NCBI GenBank assembly: GCA_963691815.1
Contig: OY829650.1
Coordinates: forward strand, 15,367,909 to 15,431,908
Direction: 5' to 3'
Length of the DNA stretch: 64,000 nt
Source: Echiichthys vipera
Lineage: Eukaryota > Chordata > Actinopteri > Perciformes > Trachinidae
The position numbers and the translations under genes are program-made. Under the pieces are notes generated by a model. The model saw nothing but the letters and a program-made list of their open reading frames with translations, had not been told where the DNA came from and did not search any database. Numbering within the stretch: the first letter of the stretch is position 1; every line of letters begins with the position of its first letter. This document shows positions 32,886 through 64,000 of the stretch, piece after piece.

Positions 32886-34659
32886 AAACAAAAGACAAGC
32901 TCTTCCGACTGGGTGAATCGGTTATTACAGTGACTTTCCTGGATGTGCTCCTAAAGCATGATGTCATGACATCAGTAGCACAGCGTGTTTTTTTTTGTGC
33001 CTATTGTTTATGCTTGTGAATGAAACCAGGCTGATAATGACTCAATTTATGAAGGTGAAATATGCCTCCTGATTTTGTTTTTTGGCTTTCATGTATCCAA
33101 ATGTTTTCACCGTCTTTATTCATTTTCCCCCCTCCTGCTCAAGTTTTGCTCAACAATAATACAAACCGTGTCCACAAGGTGTCACAATAACATTTGCCTC
33201 ACTGTGGAGGGCATACACTGACATGAGTGACAGTGGATGTTGCAGCAGAGCTACATATATATACAGTAAATGCGCTATACAATAACCACCCCCCAGGGTT
33301 TTAGTCTCATGGCCCAAAATTACAAACACTTCTGCCTGTTGAACATGTTCTGAACCTGTTGAAATCCCAGCATCAGGAAGTCTGTTTGTGTTTTTCAGTG
33401 GATTACAATCCAGAAAATAAACTAATCGAGAATGAACAAACTATTTGTCTGCAGAAATGTTCTGCTGCTCCTTTAACACAGGGCTTCTGTTTAATTGGAG
33501 GCACTAATCTCACTCAGCTAGAGATCAATGTAGCATTTATGTTTTGAATAGTTAGTTCAAATGTTTGAGACGTAATTTGATGTTAGTAGAAGTTGGCATC
33601 AAAAGGGAAAAAATACGTATAAATACAAAACCAATACACAATCTGAATGTCTGAAATATAAGAGCAACACAAAGCAAGTGCGGATTAATGCACATTAACT
33701 GAATATATGAATAAATACAATCAATATTCCTTTAACCTTCAGATCATGGGCAAAATAAATATTAAAGTCCTGTGTGAAGAAAAAAAATGTTAGATTCCCG
33801 AAATATATCGCACTTTGCTACCTGCAAGTAATGTTGCTTTTACTGTCTGGAGATGATTGTGTGAGAGTTTTGTGTTTTCTCAGCTGATGAAACTTCTATG
33901 GTCAAGTGTCTGAGTCCGCTTCCCCTGATGTGTGGTGTTTGTGTGTTCTTAACAAAAATAACAATCTTATAATATTTTGGTTTGAGTATGCTTTTATATT
34001 AAAATGAATAAAAATAAAACCAGTAAATGTTTTGTTTGGGGTTTTGATAACTTGCGCCGGTGGTGGAGCAAGTATTGAGAAATGTAACTTTAGTACAATT
34101 CGTAATTAACTATTATTTATTTAAGTAGAAGTAAAAAAAAAAAAGAAAATAGGTGTGTAGTACAAGTCAAAGTACTCACCCTATGACTATTTTTTTATTG
34201 TGTTTGCTGGTTGAGACATATTTTTTTATCTACTTCCTTAACTGGCAGGCCATTTAAATTATAATATTTTGTGATGTAAATGTAAATTATTAATTTGCAA
34301 AGTGGCTACAGCTGTCAGATAAATGTAGTGGAGTAAAAAAGTACATTTACAAATGAAATGTTGCATGGAAGTAAACACAGGTTATTCAAAAGTACAGTAT
34401 TCGTTAATGTTCCTAGTTAGGCCTACTGTAAAACGATTCAGTAAAGTGAGATTCCAGTGTGAAAGCCAAACCTCTTACCTTTTGCCTGTGCAAAAACAGA
34501 AGTGATCCAATAATAGCAAGTATCTAAATCAGTTATTTAAATTTGTTGTATTTAAAGCAATTTCTACTATTCTAAATGTGCTGAGACCCCATGTTATGGA
34601 AGCCCGTTTCTGCCAGTGTGATGAAATAAAAAGATCCTGTAAGTCATGACAACAACTTT
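32886..34659. other. intergenic region after cluh
   Basis: AT-rich, no exon recognised. The stretch about 34055-34420 has GGTGGTGGAGCAAGTATTGA, AAGTAGAAGTAAAA and GTAGTGGAGTAAAAAAGTAC words of the same hAT-like fish repeat as at 12161-12886, diverged and without clear ends. Confidence 0.5.
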
Positions 34660-36833
34660 CTCAAAATAATGAGTTCATATCTCAAAATAATGACTTATAG
34701 CTCATATTAGGAGTTCATAGCTCAAAATATTGACTAAGTAACTCAAAAATAATGACTTAGTATCTCAAGATAATGACTTAGTATCTCAAGATAATGACTT
34801 AGTATCTCAAGATAATGACTTAGTATCTCAAGATAATGACTTAATATCTCATATAATGACTTAGTATCCCACAATAATGACTTAGTATCTCAAAATAATG
34901 ACTTAGTATCTCATATAATGACTTAGTATCTCAAAATAATGACTTAGTATCTCAAAATAATGACTTAGTATCCCACAATAATGACTTAGTATCTCAAAAT
35001 AATGACTTAGTATCTCATATAATGACTTAGTATCTCATATAATGACTTAGTTTCTCATGTAATGACTTAGTATCTCAAAATAATGACTTAGTATCTCATA
35101 TAATGACTTAGTATCTCAAAATAATGACTTAGTATCTCATATAATGACTTAGTATCTCATATAATGACTTAGTATCTCAAGAATAACGACTTAATATCTC
35201 ATATGAGTATCTCAAGAATAACGACTTAATATCTCATATAATGACTGAGTATCTCATATAATGACCTAATATCTCAAGATAATGACTTAGTATCTCATAT
35301 AATGACCTAATATCTCAAGATAATGACTTAGTATCTCATATAATGACTTAGTATCTCATATAATGACTTAGTATCTCAAGATGATGACTTAGTATCTCAT
35401 ATAATGACTTAGTATCTCATATAATGACTTAGTATCTCATATAATGACTTAGTATCTCATATAATGACTTAGTATCTCATATAATGACTTAGTATCTCAA
35501 GATGATGACTTAGTATCTCATATAATGACTTAGTATCTCATATAATGACTTAGTATCTCAAGATGATGACTTAATATCTCATGTTATGACTTAGTATCTC
35601 ATATAATGACTTAGTTTCTCATGTAATGACTTAGTATCTCATATAATGACTTAGTATCTCATATAATGACTTAGCATCTCAAAATAATGACTTAGTATCT
35701 CAAAATAATGACTTAGTATCTCATATAATGACTTAGTATCTCAAAATAATGACTTAGTATCTCATATAATGACTTAGTATCTCAAAATAATGACTTAGTA
35801 TCTTATGTAATGACTTAGTATCTCATATAATGACTTAGTATCTTATGTAATGACTTAGTATCTCAAGATAATGACTTAGTATCTTATGTAATGACTTAGT
35901 ATCTTAAGATAATTACTTAGTATCTCAAAATAATGACTTAGTATCTCATATAATGACTTAGTATCTCATATAATGACTTAGTATCTCAAGAATAACGACT
36001 TAATATCTCATATAATGAGTATCTCAAGAATAACGACTTAATATCTCATATAATGACTGAGTATCTCATATAATGACCTAATATCTCAAGATAATGACTT
36101 AGTATCTCATATAATGACCTAATATCTCAAGATAATGACTTAGTATCTCATATAATGACTTAGTATCTCATATAATGACTTAGTATCTCAAGATGATGAC
36201 TTAGTATCTCATATAATGACTTAGTATCTCATATAATGACTTAGTATCTCATATAATGACTTAGTATCTCAAAATAATGACTTAGTATCTCAAGATAATG
36301 ACTTAGTATCTCATATAATGACTTAGTATCTCATATAATGACTTAGTATCTCATATAATGACTTAGTATCTCATATAATGACTTAGTATCTCAAGATGAT
36401 GACTTAGTATCTCATATAATGACTTAGTATCTCAAAATAATGACTTAGTATCTCATATAATGACTTAGTATCTCAAGATGATGACTTAATATCTCATGTT
36501 ATGACTTAGTATCTCATATAATGACTTAGTTTCTCATGTAATGACTTAGTATCTCATATAATGACTTAGTATCTCATATAATGACTTAGCATCTCAAAAT
36601 AATGACTTAGTATCTCAAAATAATGACTTAGTATCTCATATAATGACTTAGTATCTCAAAATAATGACTTAGTATCTCATATAATGACTTAGTATCTCAA
36701 AATAATGACTTAGTATCTTATGTAATGACTTAGTATCTCAAGATAATGACTTAGTATCTTAAGATAATTACTTAGTATCTCAAAATAATGACTTAGTATC
36801 TCATATAATGACTTAGTATCTCAAAATAATGAG
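34660..36833. repeat. 2.2-kb minisatellite, ~20-bp unit with higher-order duplication
   Basis: On the order of 100 tandem units with core ATGACTTAGTATCTC and a variable spacer (ATATA, AAAATA, AAGATA, AAGATG, TGTA). Units are mostly 20 or 21 bp. Rare variants recur at fixed offsets: GAATAACGAC at 35181 and 35990, ATGACTGAG at 35241 and 36053, CATGTTATGAC at 35580 and 36495, CTTAAGATAATTAC at 35903 and 36758. So a block of about 0.81-0.92 kb was duplicated. No frame is open through it. Confidence 0.97.
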
Positions 36834-37104
36834 AGGGTGTTCACTGTAACTCAAGTGGTCAACCCTTAAAGATGTTATTTGCTACTATATTAACCCAGAA
36901 GATAATGCTCTTGAACACCTGATGAACTTTGTTATCCTATATGCAAAATTCCTAATTCATAAACAAGAATTTACAAAATCTGTACCTACATTTTCTCCTT
37001 TAAGCCTAACCCTAACCTCTTTGCTTAAATCTCTGATCTTGGTCTGTTTTTTATGTATTTATTTTGTACTCTCTGTTATGTATTAACTATGTCACCAGTG
37101 TGCT
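36834..37104. other. spacer between minisatellite and retroelement end
   Basis: About 270 bases, AT-rich, with one CCTAACCCTAACC stretch near 37005. Nothing coding. Confidence 0.6.
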
Positions 37105-37370
37105 GTATAGATAGATAGAAATACTTTATTGATCCCAAGCTGGAAAATTGCAGTGTAGCAGCAGCATTACACACAGTAACAACACAAACACAATACAACA
37201 GTAATATAAAATACAATATAAAAAGATACACAAAACATTTAGAAATAAGCTGTCTAATTGTAGTGCAAATTTAACATATAATAATGATATATGGTGCAGT
37301 GGACAGATTATGGAAGACTGTATTGCTATGATAATATAAAATATGTTTTTAAAAAGTACTGTTTTTTTCT
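37100..37370 (-). mobile_element. retroelement 3' end, minus orientation
   Basis: Read on the minus strand, it ends GGGATCAATAAAGTATTTCT then a TATC-type repeat: a poly(A) signal plus tetranucleotide tail. I recognise this tail from abundant teleost non-LTR elements. The 5' boundary is approximate, since the element is truncated and AT-rich. It lies directly upstream of the pafah1b1 promoter region. Confidence 0.5.
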
Positions 37371-37623
37371 CTGCTGCTATCAAGGGCGTGCGCGTTCCCG
37401 TCACATACCGTGAACGCGAGCTCCGTGCGCGCTCCCGGCTGAAGGCGAATGCGGTACGCGGCTACGAAAAAAAAACAAGCAAGCAGCGCCGGAGAGAGAC
37501 AAGACGGGCACAGTTTACCTTCCACATCACAAGATCATAGTTTGGGAGCGGAAATTTCACGCCCTGTCGGGTCGTGTTACCGTTAAAGACGACTTGAGGA
37601 TATTCACGGGCAGAAACAATAGG
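37371..37623 (+). promoter_or_regulatory. pafah1b1: probable pafah1b1 promoter and untranslated exon 1
   Basis: A sharp change to CpG-containing sequence (GTGCGCGTTCCCG, CGTGCGCGCTCCCGG) suits a TATA-less housekeeping promoter. AGG|GTGAGT at 37623/37624 is a strong donor, so a non-coding first exon probably ends at 37623; its start (about 37450-37520) is not visible. No open frame continues into LIS1. Confidence 0.5.
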
Positions 37624-40600
37624 GTGAGTCCAGATAGTTTTGAGATTATATGAAGCCGGTCAGGGTGGAAGGAATCTGTCGTTAGGTGGGGAAAATGACG
37701 ATGTGGCTGTAATTTCTGCACCTCCTTTTTATGTCTCAAAATGGCGGACAGGCCGCTTGGACTGGAGCAGCAGCAGCAGGTAGCTTGTCAGTTTGTGTCC
37801 GGATAAACAACCGTGTGCACTGATAGTTGAATTCAAGTCGGTCGACGTTAGCTGCTGTGTTCAAGGTAATTGTTGCTAATTGAATGCATATTACGAGCCT
37901 GTTAGCTTGCGTCAAGAGTGAACGTACGAGCTAACTTTCTGACTGCAGAAGCTAACTTAGCTAACAACGATAACCGGGCATTGGACATATTTAACTGCTT
38001 TTGGTTGTCAGGTCGACCAAACCGTTATAGTAACCTCGTTTCTAGTTATCTAGTTACCACAGTTACATGTCAGTGTGTGAAGTTATGCCAGTGTGAATTA
38101 CTGCTGCATTTGGCCACCGTCCCAACTTACTAATAATCAGTAATTAGCATAGTTTGCAGCAGCTTTAGTGCAGCCTGGCTGTCAATCTTAGGCTAAAAAA
38201 CCCTCAGCAACAAAATCAAATGTAGGTCACAAGGATGTTACCACTGACAGCTGACGTTTTATCGCTGTTTCTGGTGACTCGTTTGATCATTTTATTGCTG
38301 TCACCGTGTGTGGATATTTTTTGTTGTAAAATAGGCTGCATCTTCACGTCACTGCTGTATAAAGTAATAATACCTTACCGTTTACAAAGTGCTGTAACAG
38401 CAAGAGCAAAGACAAAAGCGCATAGATATCCATACATATATACACATCAACAGGGCAAGAGAAACTAACAGTAAAAATGACAAATTAACAACAATAAAAA
38501 ATGAATTAACAGTGGACAAGGTTAAAAAAAGACAGCAAAAAGATAAAATGAATCAATAAATGAAATAAATAAAAAGACATCACATAAAAGCATGTCTATA
38601 AAAAATGATTCAGCAAGTGATAATATTCGTCACCTGGTTTGCTTTGTATAATTGTTGTGCAGATACAACTAAGTGAACATCAAGACAACCCAGCTGCAGG
38701 TTCCTAACATGACATGCTCCCGAGTGTTTTCCCTCTGCTGTTTGTCGCTGTCATGCTCGCTGAAGGCTGCTGCCACGCTCAGCTGAAGCTCCCATCATCT
38801 CTGCTTCATGCGGTTTGTTGGCACAGTGTTATAAAATCAGGGTGGAGCACATCGCAGGCGAGGAGTTTGTATGTATTGCATCTACCCAGTACTTCAGTGC
38901 CTGTCTTGTTTCCCTTTGCACGTCTTCTCTCTCATTGTGTGGATGTATGATTGAGTGTTTGAGTGAGTTTGTGGACCGAGGGCTTACACTGGGATGAATG
39001 CAAATCATCGCAGTGGTGGCTCTCACAATTGTGCACTGCATCCCAGAAGGTTTTTTTAGGCAACCTCGCCTTGTCTCAGCATTGGTTTAAGCAGGGATCT
39101 TTGGGTGTGTTATTTTTCAAAGCCACGCCTGTAAGGACTGTGTTGTAGCTGATCAACTGGAATTATGGGATATTAATGAAAACAGTGTTCAGCTTAAAAA
39201 AACAATTAACCTTGACTGTATGCCTTCCTCTCAGGTAAGCTGAATTGTGTTTTAGTCTGACTGACTTTAACTGACTGAACATCTTGCAGAGTGTCTTTCC
39301 TGGCGTGTAGTTATTTTAACAGCTATAATCTTGTTGGAGCTTAAGTTGATCTAGCAATTTTATGCTAACAAACAATTATCCCTTAAACATGTTAGCTGTT
39401 AAATTGAGTCTACTGGAGTAGCACAGATAATGGCTTTATTCTTAATATCACTGAGGAATATCTTGCTGCCTGTGGACGAGACAAATGGAGACACTCTTAG
39501 GTTTCCTCTCATTGTAGGATCATTTTCTCTGTTTGTTCAATGTTCATTTATGTCCTGATATATTATTTAAGTAGACACAAACCATTCACTCAGGCAGGAA
39601 TATTTCTGACAGACTAATCTTCATTTGTGAATCATTTGGTTTTCTGTGAACCCCTTGGGGTTGTCTTTTCTAAATCAAAATGTTATACAATTTCCATCCA
39701 ACATGTCACATGTCAGAAGAGACAGATTTACAAACTTACCAAGTTCAAAGTACTGTGAACAGTACTTGAAACAGACTCAAACTGTGTATTGCAATACCCA
39801 TTTTCTGTTTGACTACTATGAGAAATTAGCTAAAATGAGAACAGCAGCTTTCTTTCTTTCAAAACGCAGGCATCCTTCATTTCTCTAATAGTTTACTTAG
39901 CATGCTAAGTCTGTCCAGAGTTTTATCAAAAGTTCATTTCAATAAGTGCACCCCTACAACCAGTCTCCATTCAGAAAGCCAGCAATGGAAACACAGCAAC
40001 TCCAATTGTACAAGATTCGGCCATTGCAAGAGCTGCTTTGTCGGCAATTGTTGCCAGTTCAACAGCTGTAGAGTAAAGCAAAGGACAACCACAGATCAAG
40101 TAGGGCGTTAATCTGTAATGTTGTTGCAGTAGTTTTGTAAATGTAAAGACTGAAAGCCTGAAAGGAACAGAATATACAGTTTTGCCAAGGGGCCCTCTTT
40201 ATTTTGAGTCAACAGCAGTGATGAACATGAGAGGCTGTTTATCTTTGTGATTGTGGAAGGCTGAAGGGCAGATAGATACCCGTATGACTCCTTCCCTGAG
40301 TTGACCGGAGCACAGAGGTTGACCTTTCAGACAGGCTGCCCACCAGCTAACTGACTGGTCATTGTGACCTGCTGCCAGCTGAAACTGCCTGTCGACCTAC
40401 AAATGCTTTGATTGTGAGGAAATGCCTCACGATGTTGGCACAAAACTAACACTACTGCCAAGAAGCTCTAGAAGCTGTTATAGTTATAGTGGTTGCCAAA
40501 GTAGTCTGGAGAATTGAAAGGTTTGATTTGAATTGAACATGCTTCATACTTTGCCAGTTTGGCAACAATGACTGACATTGACAATGGCAGACTCAGCATA

Positions 40601-43600
40601 CACCTCCAGTTTAATTTTAGAGCTATAATAATTTAAACCAGAAACTTGTTGGCATGAAGTGAATACCTTGGAGATATTGAACAAGCATCTTATAGCTGCC
40701 AAGCTGAACTTTCCTTGTACTGTACAATCAACTCAACCATATCAATGAAGAAGGCTAACTCGTCTGCATTGTGTTGGTCCCACCTGTGCACGCAGGTGTG
40801 CTTGGCATGTGATCAATATGCTGTTCCTGTGAGCTTCCTGGTCTCTTGTTCCTCTGTGTGTGAATGTGGGCTCCGATCTACTAATCAGACCTCTTACATC
40901 AGGGAACACAACTGATAGCCAGATGTTCACTCGTTAGTGATAAAGCTCTTTGGATGATTTATGTCTGAGTGCTTTTACCAAGAACAACCATTCACAGAAA
41001 GAAACTGGAAATGATTTACAGAATATTCAGCCTTTCAGTCCCGTTGGTTAGAGGTTTAAGAATCTGGACAATTAGTGATGAACAGGCCTCTGTCAGAAAC
41101 CGCATCACATTACCTTCTTCATTGCTTGGCATAACAAATTATCCCTTTTTATCATGCTGATACAGCACAGTGATGCACTGTAAGCATGTAAATTACTATG
41201 CGTGTAGCTGTCTCCTCCTGATAGGGACATGGTAGCCACACAGTTATCTTAATCAGAATTTGAATAGTGTTAGTGTCGTGTGACTGTTGAAACCAAGTTA
41301 ACTTAAGGTTACTTTCATTGTGTCTTATAGGTAAAAATGTACTTGGAATAGGGGAGATGCTGTGTACACTAAGCAAACATCACAATCAAACACAACATTT
41401 TTAAACTAATCGACTAAGAGGAAAACCAGTATAATAAATGAGCTTCACTGATCTCCTTGTATCTACTTAAATTACATGTCAGCTAGCGTTTCAGCCATAT
41501 AAAACTATCAAAATAAACAAAAATGGCATTGCTTTTGGCCAGGTTTGGAGCTGAAGAATTATGAGATATTTGATTCTGACTAAAAGTTGAGTTTAGATCC
41601 TCGCTGCTAAGTCCTGGAAATTGTTAAACTTCAATATACCACCTCTACATCATCTGCAATAACATCAAAAAGATGCAGTCTTATAGTTTTTCATGAAGAT
41701 TTGTGATATAGGCTTTTAAAATATAACTACCACTGCACAGAAGACTTTTGCCTCCCAGTTGTATTAACCTGAAGTCTGCATGTTGACAAAGCTCCAGCTG
41801 ATCATGAATAGCACAGAGAACATGAACAATGTCGCCCGAAGCTATTATTTTCTTGCATATTTTAGTGACTTTTTTTTGCGTTCCATATCTTATTTTAACT
41901 GGTCAGTAATTCTCCATGTTGTTTGTAAGGCAGTCAAGGATGATAATGTTACATTCCCAGGATACAGGTGACACGAAGGTGAAGTCATCAACAGAAAATG
42001 AAGGAGCTCCAGATTCCAGAGATGCTTGCCGTTGAATGAGGACGATTACATAATGACGTTAGCAGATGACTGTGAATAAGAGGTGACAACTGTCAGCATT
42101 GTTAGCATTGCTGTTGCTTTATGTTTTTGTGATGAGCTGCTGAGACGCTATCAGTTAGACTCAGACTGTTTTTATTTTTCTCCAGGACGTGCTCCTTTGT
42201 TCAGACATCGAAGTGTTGACTTTCAAAAATGTTGTAGACAATCCTCATCCGTCATATTTGGCAGGTGGAGTGATGTAAAGTTTTAATATTGTACTGCTGA
42301 TATGTTACAGTTTTGTCCAGATGTCTACTTCAGTGTTGTAACATGTACATTGACTCTAAAGTGAGTTTTTTTAAAGGTTTTTCTCAATGAGTTTTAGTAA
42401 GTCAAAGCTTTTCTGTAACATCCTTTTTGAAAGATTTGTTGACACATTACTCTGGTGTGAGATTATTTGTTATATGGTTTTCCTGTTACTAGGTATAATT
42501 CAAGTATCTCAACGTAAATCTTATGTTTGGTGGTCCACAAATTTTTTATGTAGGTCCAACTCGTGCTTGACTGTATAAAAACAGACTGTGTGTTCAGACA
42601 TTGATACAGTGGGTATAGTTCGTTACAGTTCTGACTTGGCACTTGGTTGTTGCATTCTTAAACTGACAGAGACAGAAGATGTTTTCATTATTCGTTTAAA
42701 AATGGCATTTTAACAACAGATAAGCTGTAAAGACTCATCAGGAAATTAAACAACATCATTCAAAGCAGCCAATGCCATCACTGTAAGGGCCTCCTTATTG
42801 TACAGTTCCTGCTGCTACACAAAGACAAGGGAATCAATGGGAGGAAGAGACATAACCATTATTATCCATCAGTGGCAGATTTATAGAGGCACCCGGGCTG
42901 TAGCCCGTTCTAACAAGACACAACCACATTTAGTGCTGAGCCAATTAGCCCGATTGTGCAAACATTTTGCTGAGGGGGGGTCTAACACACATAAATGGAT
43001 ACTCACAGTGATGACGGCTGCCAGCTGCACTGACGGAAGTATCAATATATAGTAGATGACCTCATTTCACACACCACAGTAATGTTACAGGTTGATGTTG
43101 AAGGCGCATACCTTTTTTTAATGGATGTTTTTATGTGGAGTTATAGAAAGAGCCATTTTTAGCTTCAGTGCTGTCACCTTACTGTGTTGTACTGCTCTGA
43201 CCCTGAGTATTGGGCAGCTGCCGGAAACCCCCCCTGCACCTGTAATCCAAACACAGTCAGAGGTAAGCAGATATCTGGACTGCTGTCACACCAGGTGTGG
43301 TATGGTGACATCATAGTCCAGAGGTTAACAGCAAACTATGTTGAGTTGCTATCTACAATGCCAAAGTGTTAAATATGCAAATAAACAAGCTTACACCAAA
43401 GTTGTACCATACAAATTCAGAAGAATTGACATAATCTTACATCTGCAGGCGGCCTGTTTTGAATGTACGTATGTGGTAGGTCTCTAAGCTGCTGTCCTTT
43501 TTTTTTTTTTTTTTCTGTTAACAAATCAGAAGTGAAAAGAAGGAATTTTCCCATGTGATAATGCCACTTGTGCATCATCAGCTGAAATGAAGAGTGTGTG

Positions 43601-44664
43601 AATTTTCTTTCATTTTAGCTTCCGGGAGTGTCTCCAGTTATCATGCTTACTCCAGACTGTTCAGACACAGTTCCCTTCCCTTCGCTGCTCGTTTCACATG
43701 CAGCAAATCTCATGCCTACCGCACATTGTCTCCTGTACATGTGTCTGTACATGTGTGCCTGGATGTAGTTTTGACAGTTTGCTGCAGGTCTCTAGAAGGA
43801 GCTAAATTGGCTTTGTTTGTACCTTTTGTTGACTGGTCTGGCAGAGATTTATTCAGGCTGGTCCCAGTAGACTAAGAAGCTTATTGTAGCTCACAGTTAG
43901 TATTCTAGTGGGCTCCTGCTCTGATAAAGTGCTTTTCACGACTAAGATGCAGTGTAAAAATAAACTTCATCACACTATTGTTAGCTGCATTGCATTTTGT
44001 CAACATTTATTTTTCCTCACATCAATGCTCCACCCTGACAATAAATTAACACTAATAAATGTTTTGATGACGGTCATAGTGATTTCATTGTGCCATCAGT
44101 CAGACGAGCCAGCTCCTGAGGACTAAGGAGACGATAGGGTCGGGGATTTTGACAAGAGCACAGCCGTTATTTGAGCCTGCTCGGCTGTGTCCTGTTTTTC
44201 TTTTCTGTTGGCAGCCTGGGAAGAGAAGTACGTTGCTCAAAGAATGTGGGTCAGCTCTTGTATGTTCACGGAGAAAGGAATTTGCTGCAAGAGCAGACCA
44301 GAGCTCTAAGAGCAGACTGGAGACATGACAAACCGATTATAAAGGTAGATAGGAGTGGACCTGAAAAGCCAATGAAGGAGTGGTTTATGGAAAGTAGGAG
44401 GTTTTATATGAAGTGTCTGACTGATGGGTTTTGCTATGGGAGTCAGATTCGATTTCTGATAGAAAATAGCTGCATTCGTAGGTATTTTGTGCTTCTGTTA
44501 TTTTCTTTCAATTGTTGATGGATTCTTCCCTTTTATCTGGGCATAAACTGATGCACTCATTGATGCAGTGCTCCTCTGGCCTATAAACATTGTCATCTCC
44601 ACCCACTCTTCGTGTTATCTGTCATGCATATGTAATGTTGACTTTCCCCCTCTCTCCTCTCCAG
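37624..44664 (+). other. pafah1b1: pafah1b1 intron 1 (7 kb)
   Basis: Long first intron within the 5' UTR. No coding exon is recognised and no long repeat is evident; the short open frames lack splice context or resemblance. A T-rich run lies at 43498-43514. Confidence 0.6.
37741..37779 (+). other. possible alternative first exon segment
   Basis: ATGGCGGAC (a YY1-type core) begins 13 open codons, MADRPLGLEQQQQ, ending at donor CAG|GTAGCT. Joining to the acceptor at 44665 puts it in frame with an early TGA, so it cannot extend LIS1. It could be an alternative untranslated exon or simply a promoter element. Confidence 0.25.
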
Positions 44665-44945
44665 ATGCAGTGTAGACTTGGCTGGTGACTGGTCTGCAGG
44701 CTCTCCACTTCTCTTGTCCCTGGAGTCAGCCAGCTGGGGGGCAGATTCCTGCATTCCCCTTCTCTCAGTCTGAGTTTTTGTCTGGACAAAACCAACGGCC
44801 CGCCATTGGAGTACGCAGCTCATCCTTGCCCGTGTTGCCTGGATCAGCACAGCTCATCTCCTGACTGAGGAGAGCGCAGCAGCTGCACAAGATTCACCTT
44901 CTACCAACTGATCCCTCCCGGCCCCGCCCACAGTGCCCCATCACC
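44665..44945 (+). other. pafah1b1: pafah1b1 5' UTR part of exon 2, with a short upstream ORF
   Basis: Acceptor TCTCTCCTCTCCAG ends at 44664. The exon opens with ATG, giving a seven-codon frame, MQCRLGW, then TGA (44665-44688). About 257 bases separate this stop from the LIS1 start. The exon is GC-richer than the introns around it. Confidence 0.6.
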
Positions 44946-63161
<18,216 letters not shown>

Positions 63162-64000
63162 GTAAGAAGAGAAAACTGTTTATTTCTTTGAAAAAACAAA
63201 AACAAGTTGCAGTTGCATCTGTCATAGCGGCTATGCGTTGTCTTTGTGAACATCCTCTGTTATGGTTTCTACGTCATTGCACCATAAATGTAGCTTGTGA
63301 CTGGACACAGGGCTCAGGTGGCGCAGATGCTGTTCGTTATCACATTTGATGCTGCTGATGAGCCTCAATCTGCTCCAGTTCACAGCACTCTATGTTGAGA
63401 TTGACAACCAGCTCTTACAAATGGATGATTTAGCCCTCTTGTCTCTGCACTTGGATCCAGCTCCTATAATGTATCATTTAAATGGTAAAGAATTGGTTTA
63501 AGTCTTTTAATAAGCCTATCTACATTATTTTTTTCTTATCGGAGAATTTACAATGCCATTGGCCCAGTCCTCGCTGTCTTCTCCTTAAGCATACACCCCC
63601 CCCCCCCCCCCCCCCCCACTTTCACACCCTAATTGCCAAGTAAATGATGGCAGCGGTCTACATGTACCCTCAGGCCCTGCGGATTTTAAGGGTTTTTTCC
63701 TTTCCTTGTTGGAATTGTGAGAAGGCCCCCCACCATCCAGCCAGCAGCCACCCAAACAATATGAAGCTTTTTGTTCTCCTCTTCATAAGTCTGCTAGAAG
63801 TGCCCATTAACGTCTGACTGTGAAGCAAACATGAATGAATATTACTGAAATAAATAAGCCTGCTTAGCAAACAGTCAAGAAGAGCTCTGGCATTCTTACA
63901 TTCATGCTGGAGTTGTAAATCCTGTATTTTGTGAAAGTGAGAACAGATTTCACTGGTTGCCAATCTTTTTGTTTTAAGGGAGGGTGTGAGCACCTGGCAC
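63162..64000 (+). other. pafah1b1: start of pafah1b1 intron 6
   Basis: Runs to the window edge. The only feature seen is the C run at 63596-63617. Confidence 0.7.
63596..63617. repeat. C22 homopolymer
   Basis: About 22 consecutive C (a long G run on the minus strand). Length is likely to be unstable and hard to sequence. Confidence 0.88.

Noticed and set aside
34660..36833. The array looked at first like a CRISPR-type repeat series.
   Set aside because: There are no unique spacers of constant size; repeat and spacer are both near-identical and the host is a vertebrate. It is a minisatellite.
37741..37779. MADRPLGLEQQQQ as an N-terminal extension of LIS1.
   Set aside because: Joining to 44665 meets TGA after seven codons, and the vertebrate LIS1 start MVLSQRQRDE is intact at 44946 with a strong start context.

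Overview
The window is nuclear DNA from a ray-finned (teleost) fish. The evidence is GT-AG introns with vertebrate exon structures, proteins matching vertebrate orthologues almost residue for residue, long CA/TG microsatellites, and interspersed repeats of types I recognise from teleosts. Three genes all read on the + strand: the 3' part of a CCDC92-family gene (best fit ccdc92b), a complete cluh, and the 5' part of pafah1b1 (LIS1). The same three neighbours lie together at human 17p13.3. I cannot name the species.

Layout. 1-5237: upstream DNA or intron of ccdc92b, with repeats, a degenerate retroelement piece and a foldback element holding four telomere-type hexamers. 5238-8438: the last two coding exons of ccdc92b. 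8439-13341: intergenic, with two facing dinucleotide tracts, a G run and an inverted-repeat element near 12.2-12.9 kb. 13342-30919: cluh, 27 coding exons that join in one open frame of 1398 codons plus stop, followed by a 3' UTR of about 2 kb. 32886-37400: intergenic, dominated by a 2.2 kb minisatellite of about 20-bp units with higher-order duplication. 37400-64000: pafah1b1, with a probable GC-rich promoter and untranslated first exon, a long first intron, the ATG exon at 44665-44977, and four more coding exons up to residue 189 of about 410. The rest of that gene lies beyond the right edge.

How the genes relate. CLUH is a cytosolic RNA-binding protein for mRNAs of nuclear-encoded mitochondrial proteins. 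LIS1 is the dynein regulator with a LisH dimerisation motif and a WD40 propeller. CCDC92-family proteins are small coiled-coil, centriole-associated proteins. They share conserved synteny, not a pathway or operon. I found no RNA genes, no CRISPR array and no previously undescribed multi-gene system. The unusual content is repeat structure (minisatellite, foldback and nested elements), the relative orientation of cluh and pafah1b1, and a few candidate alternative exons.
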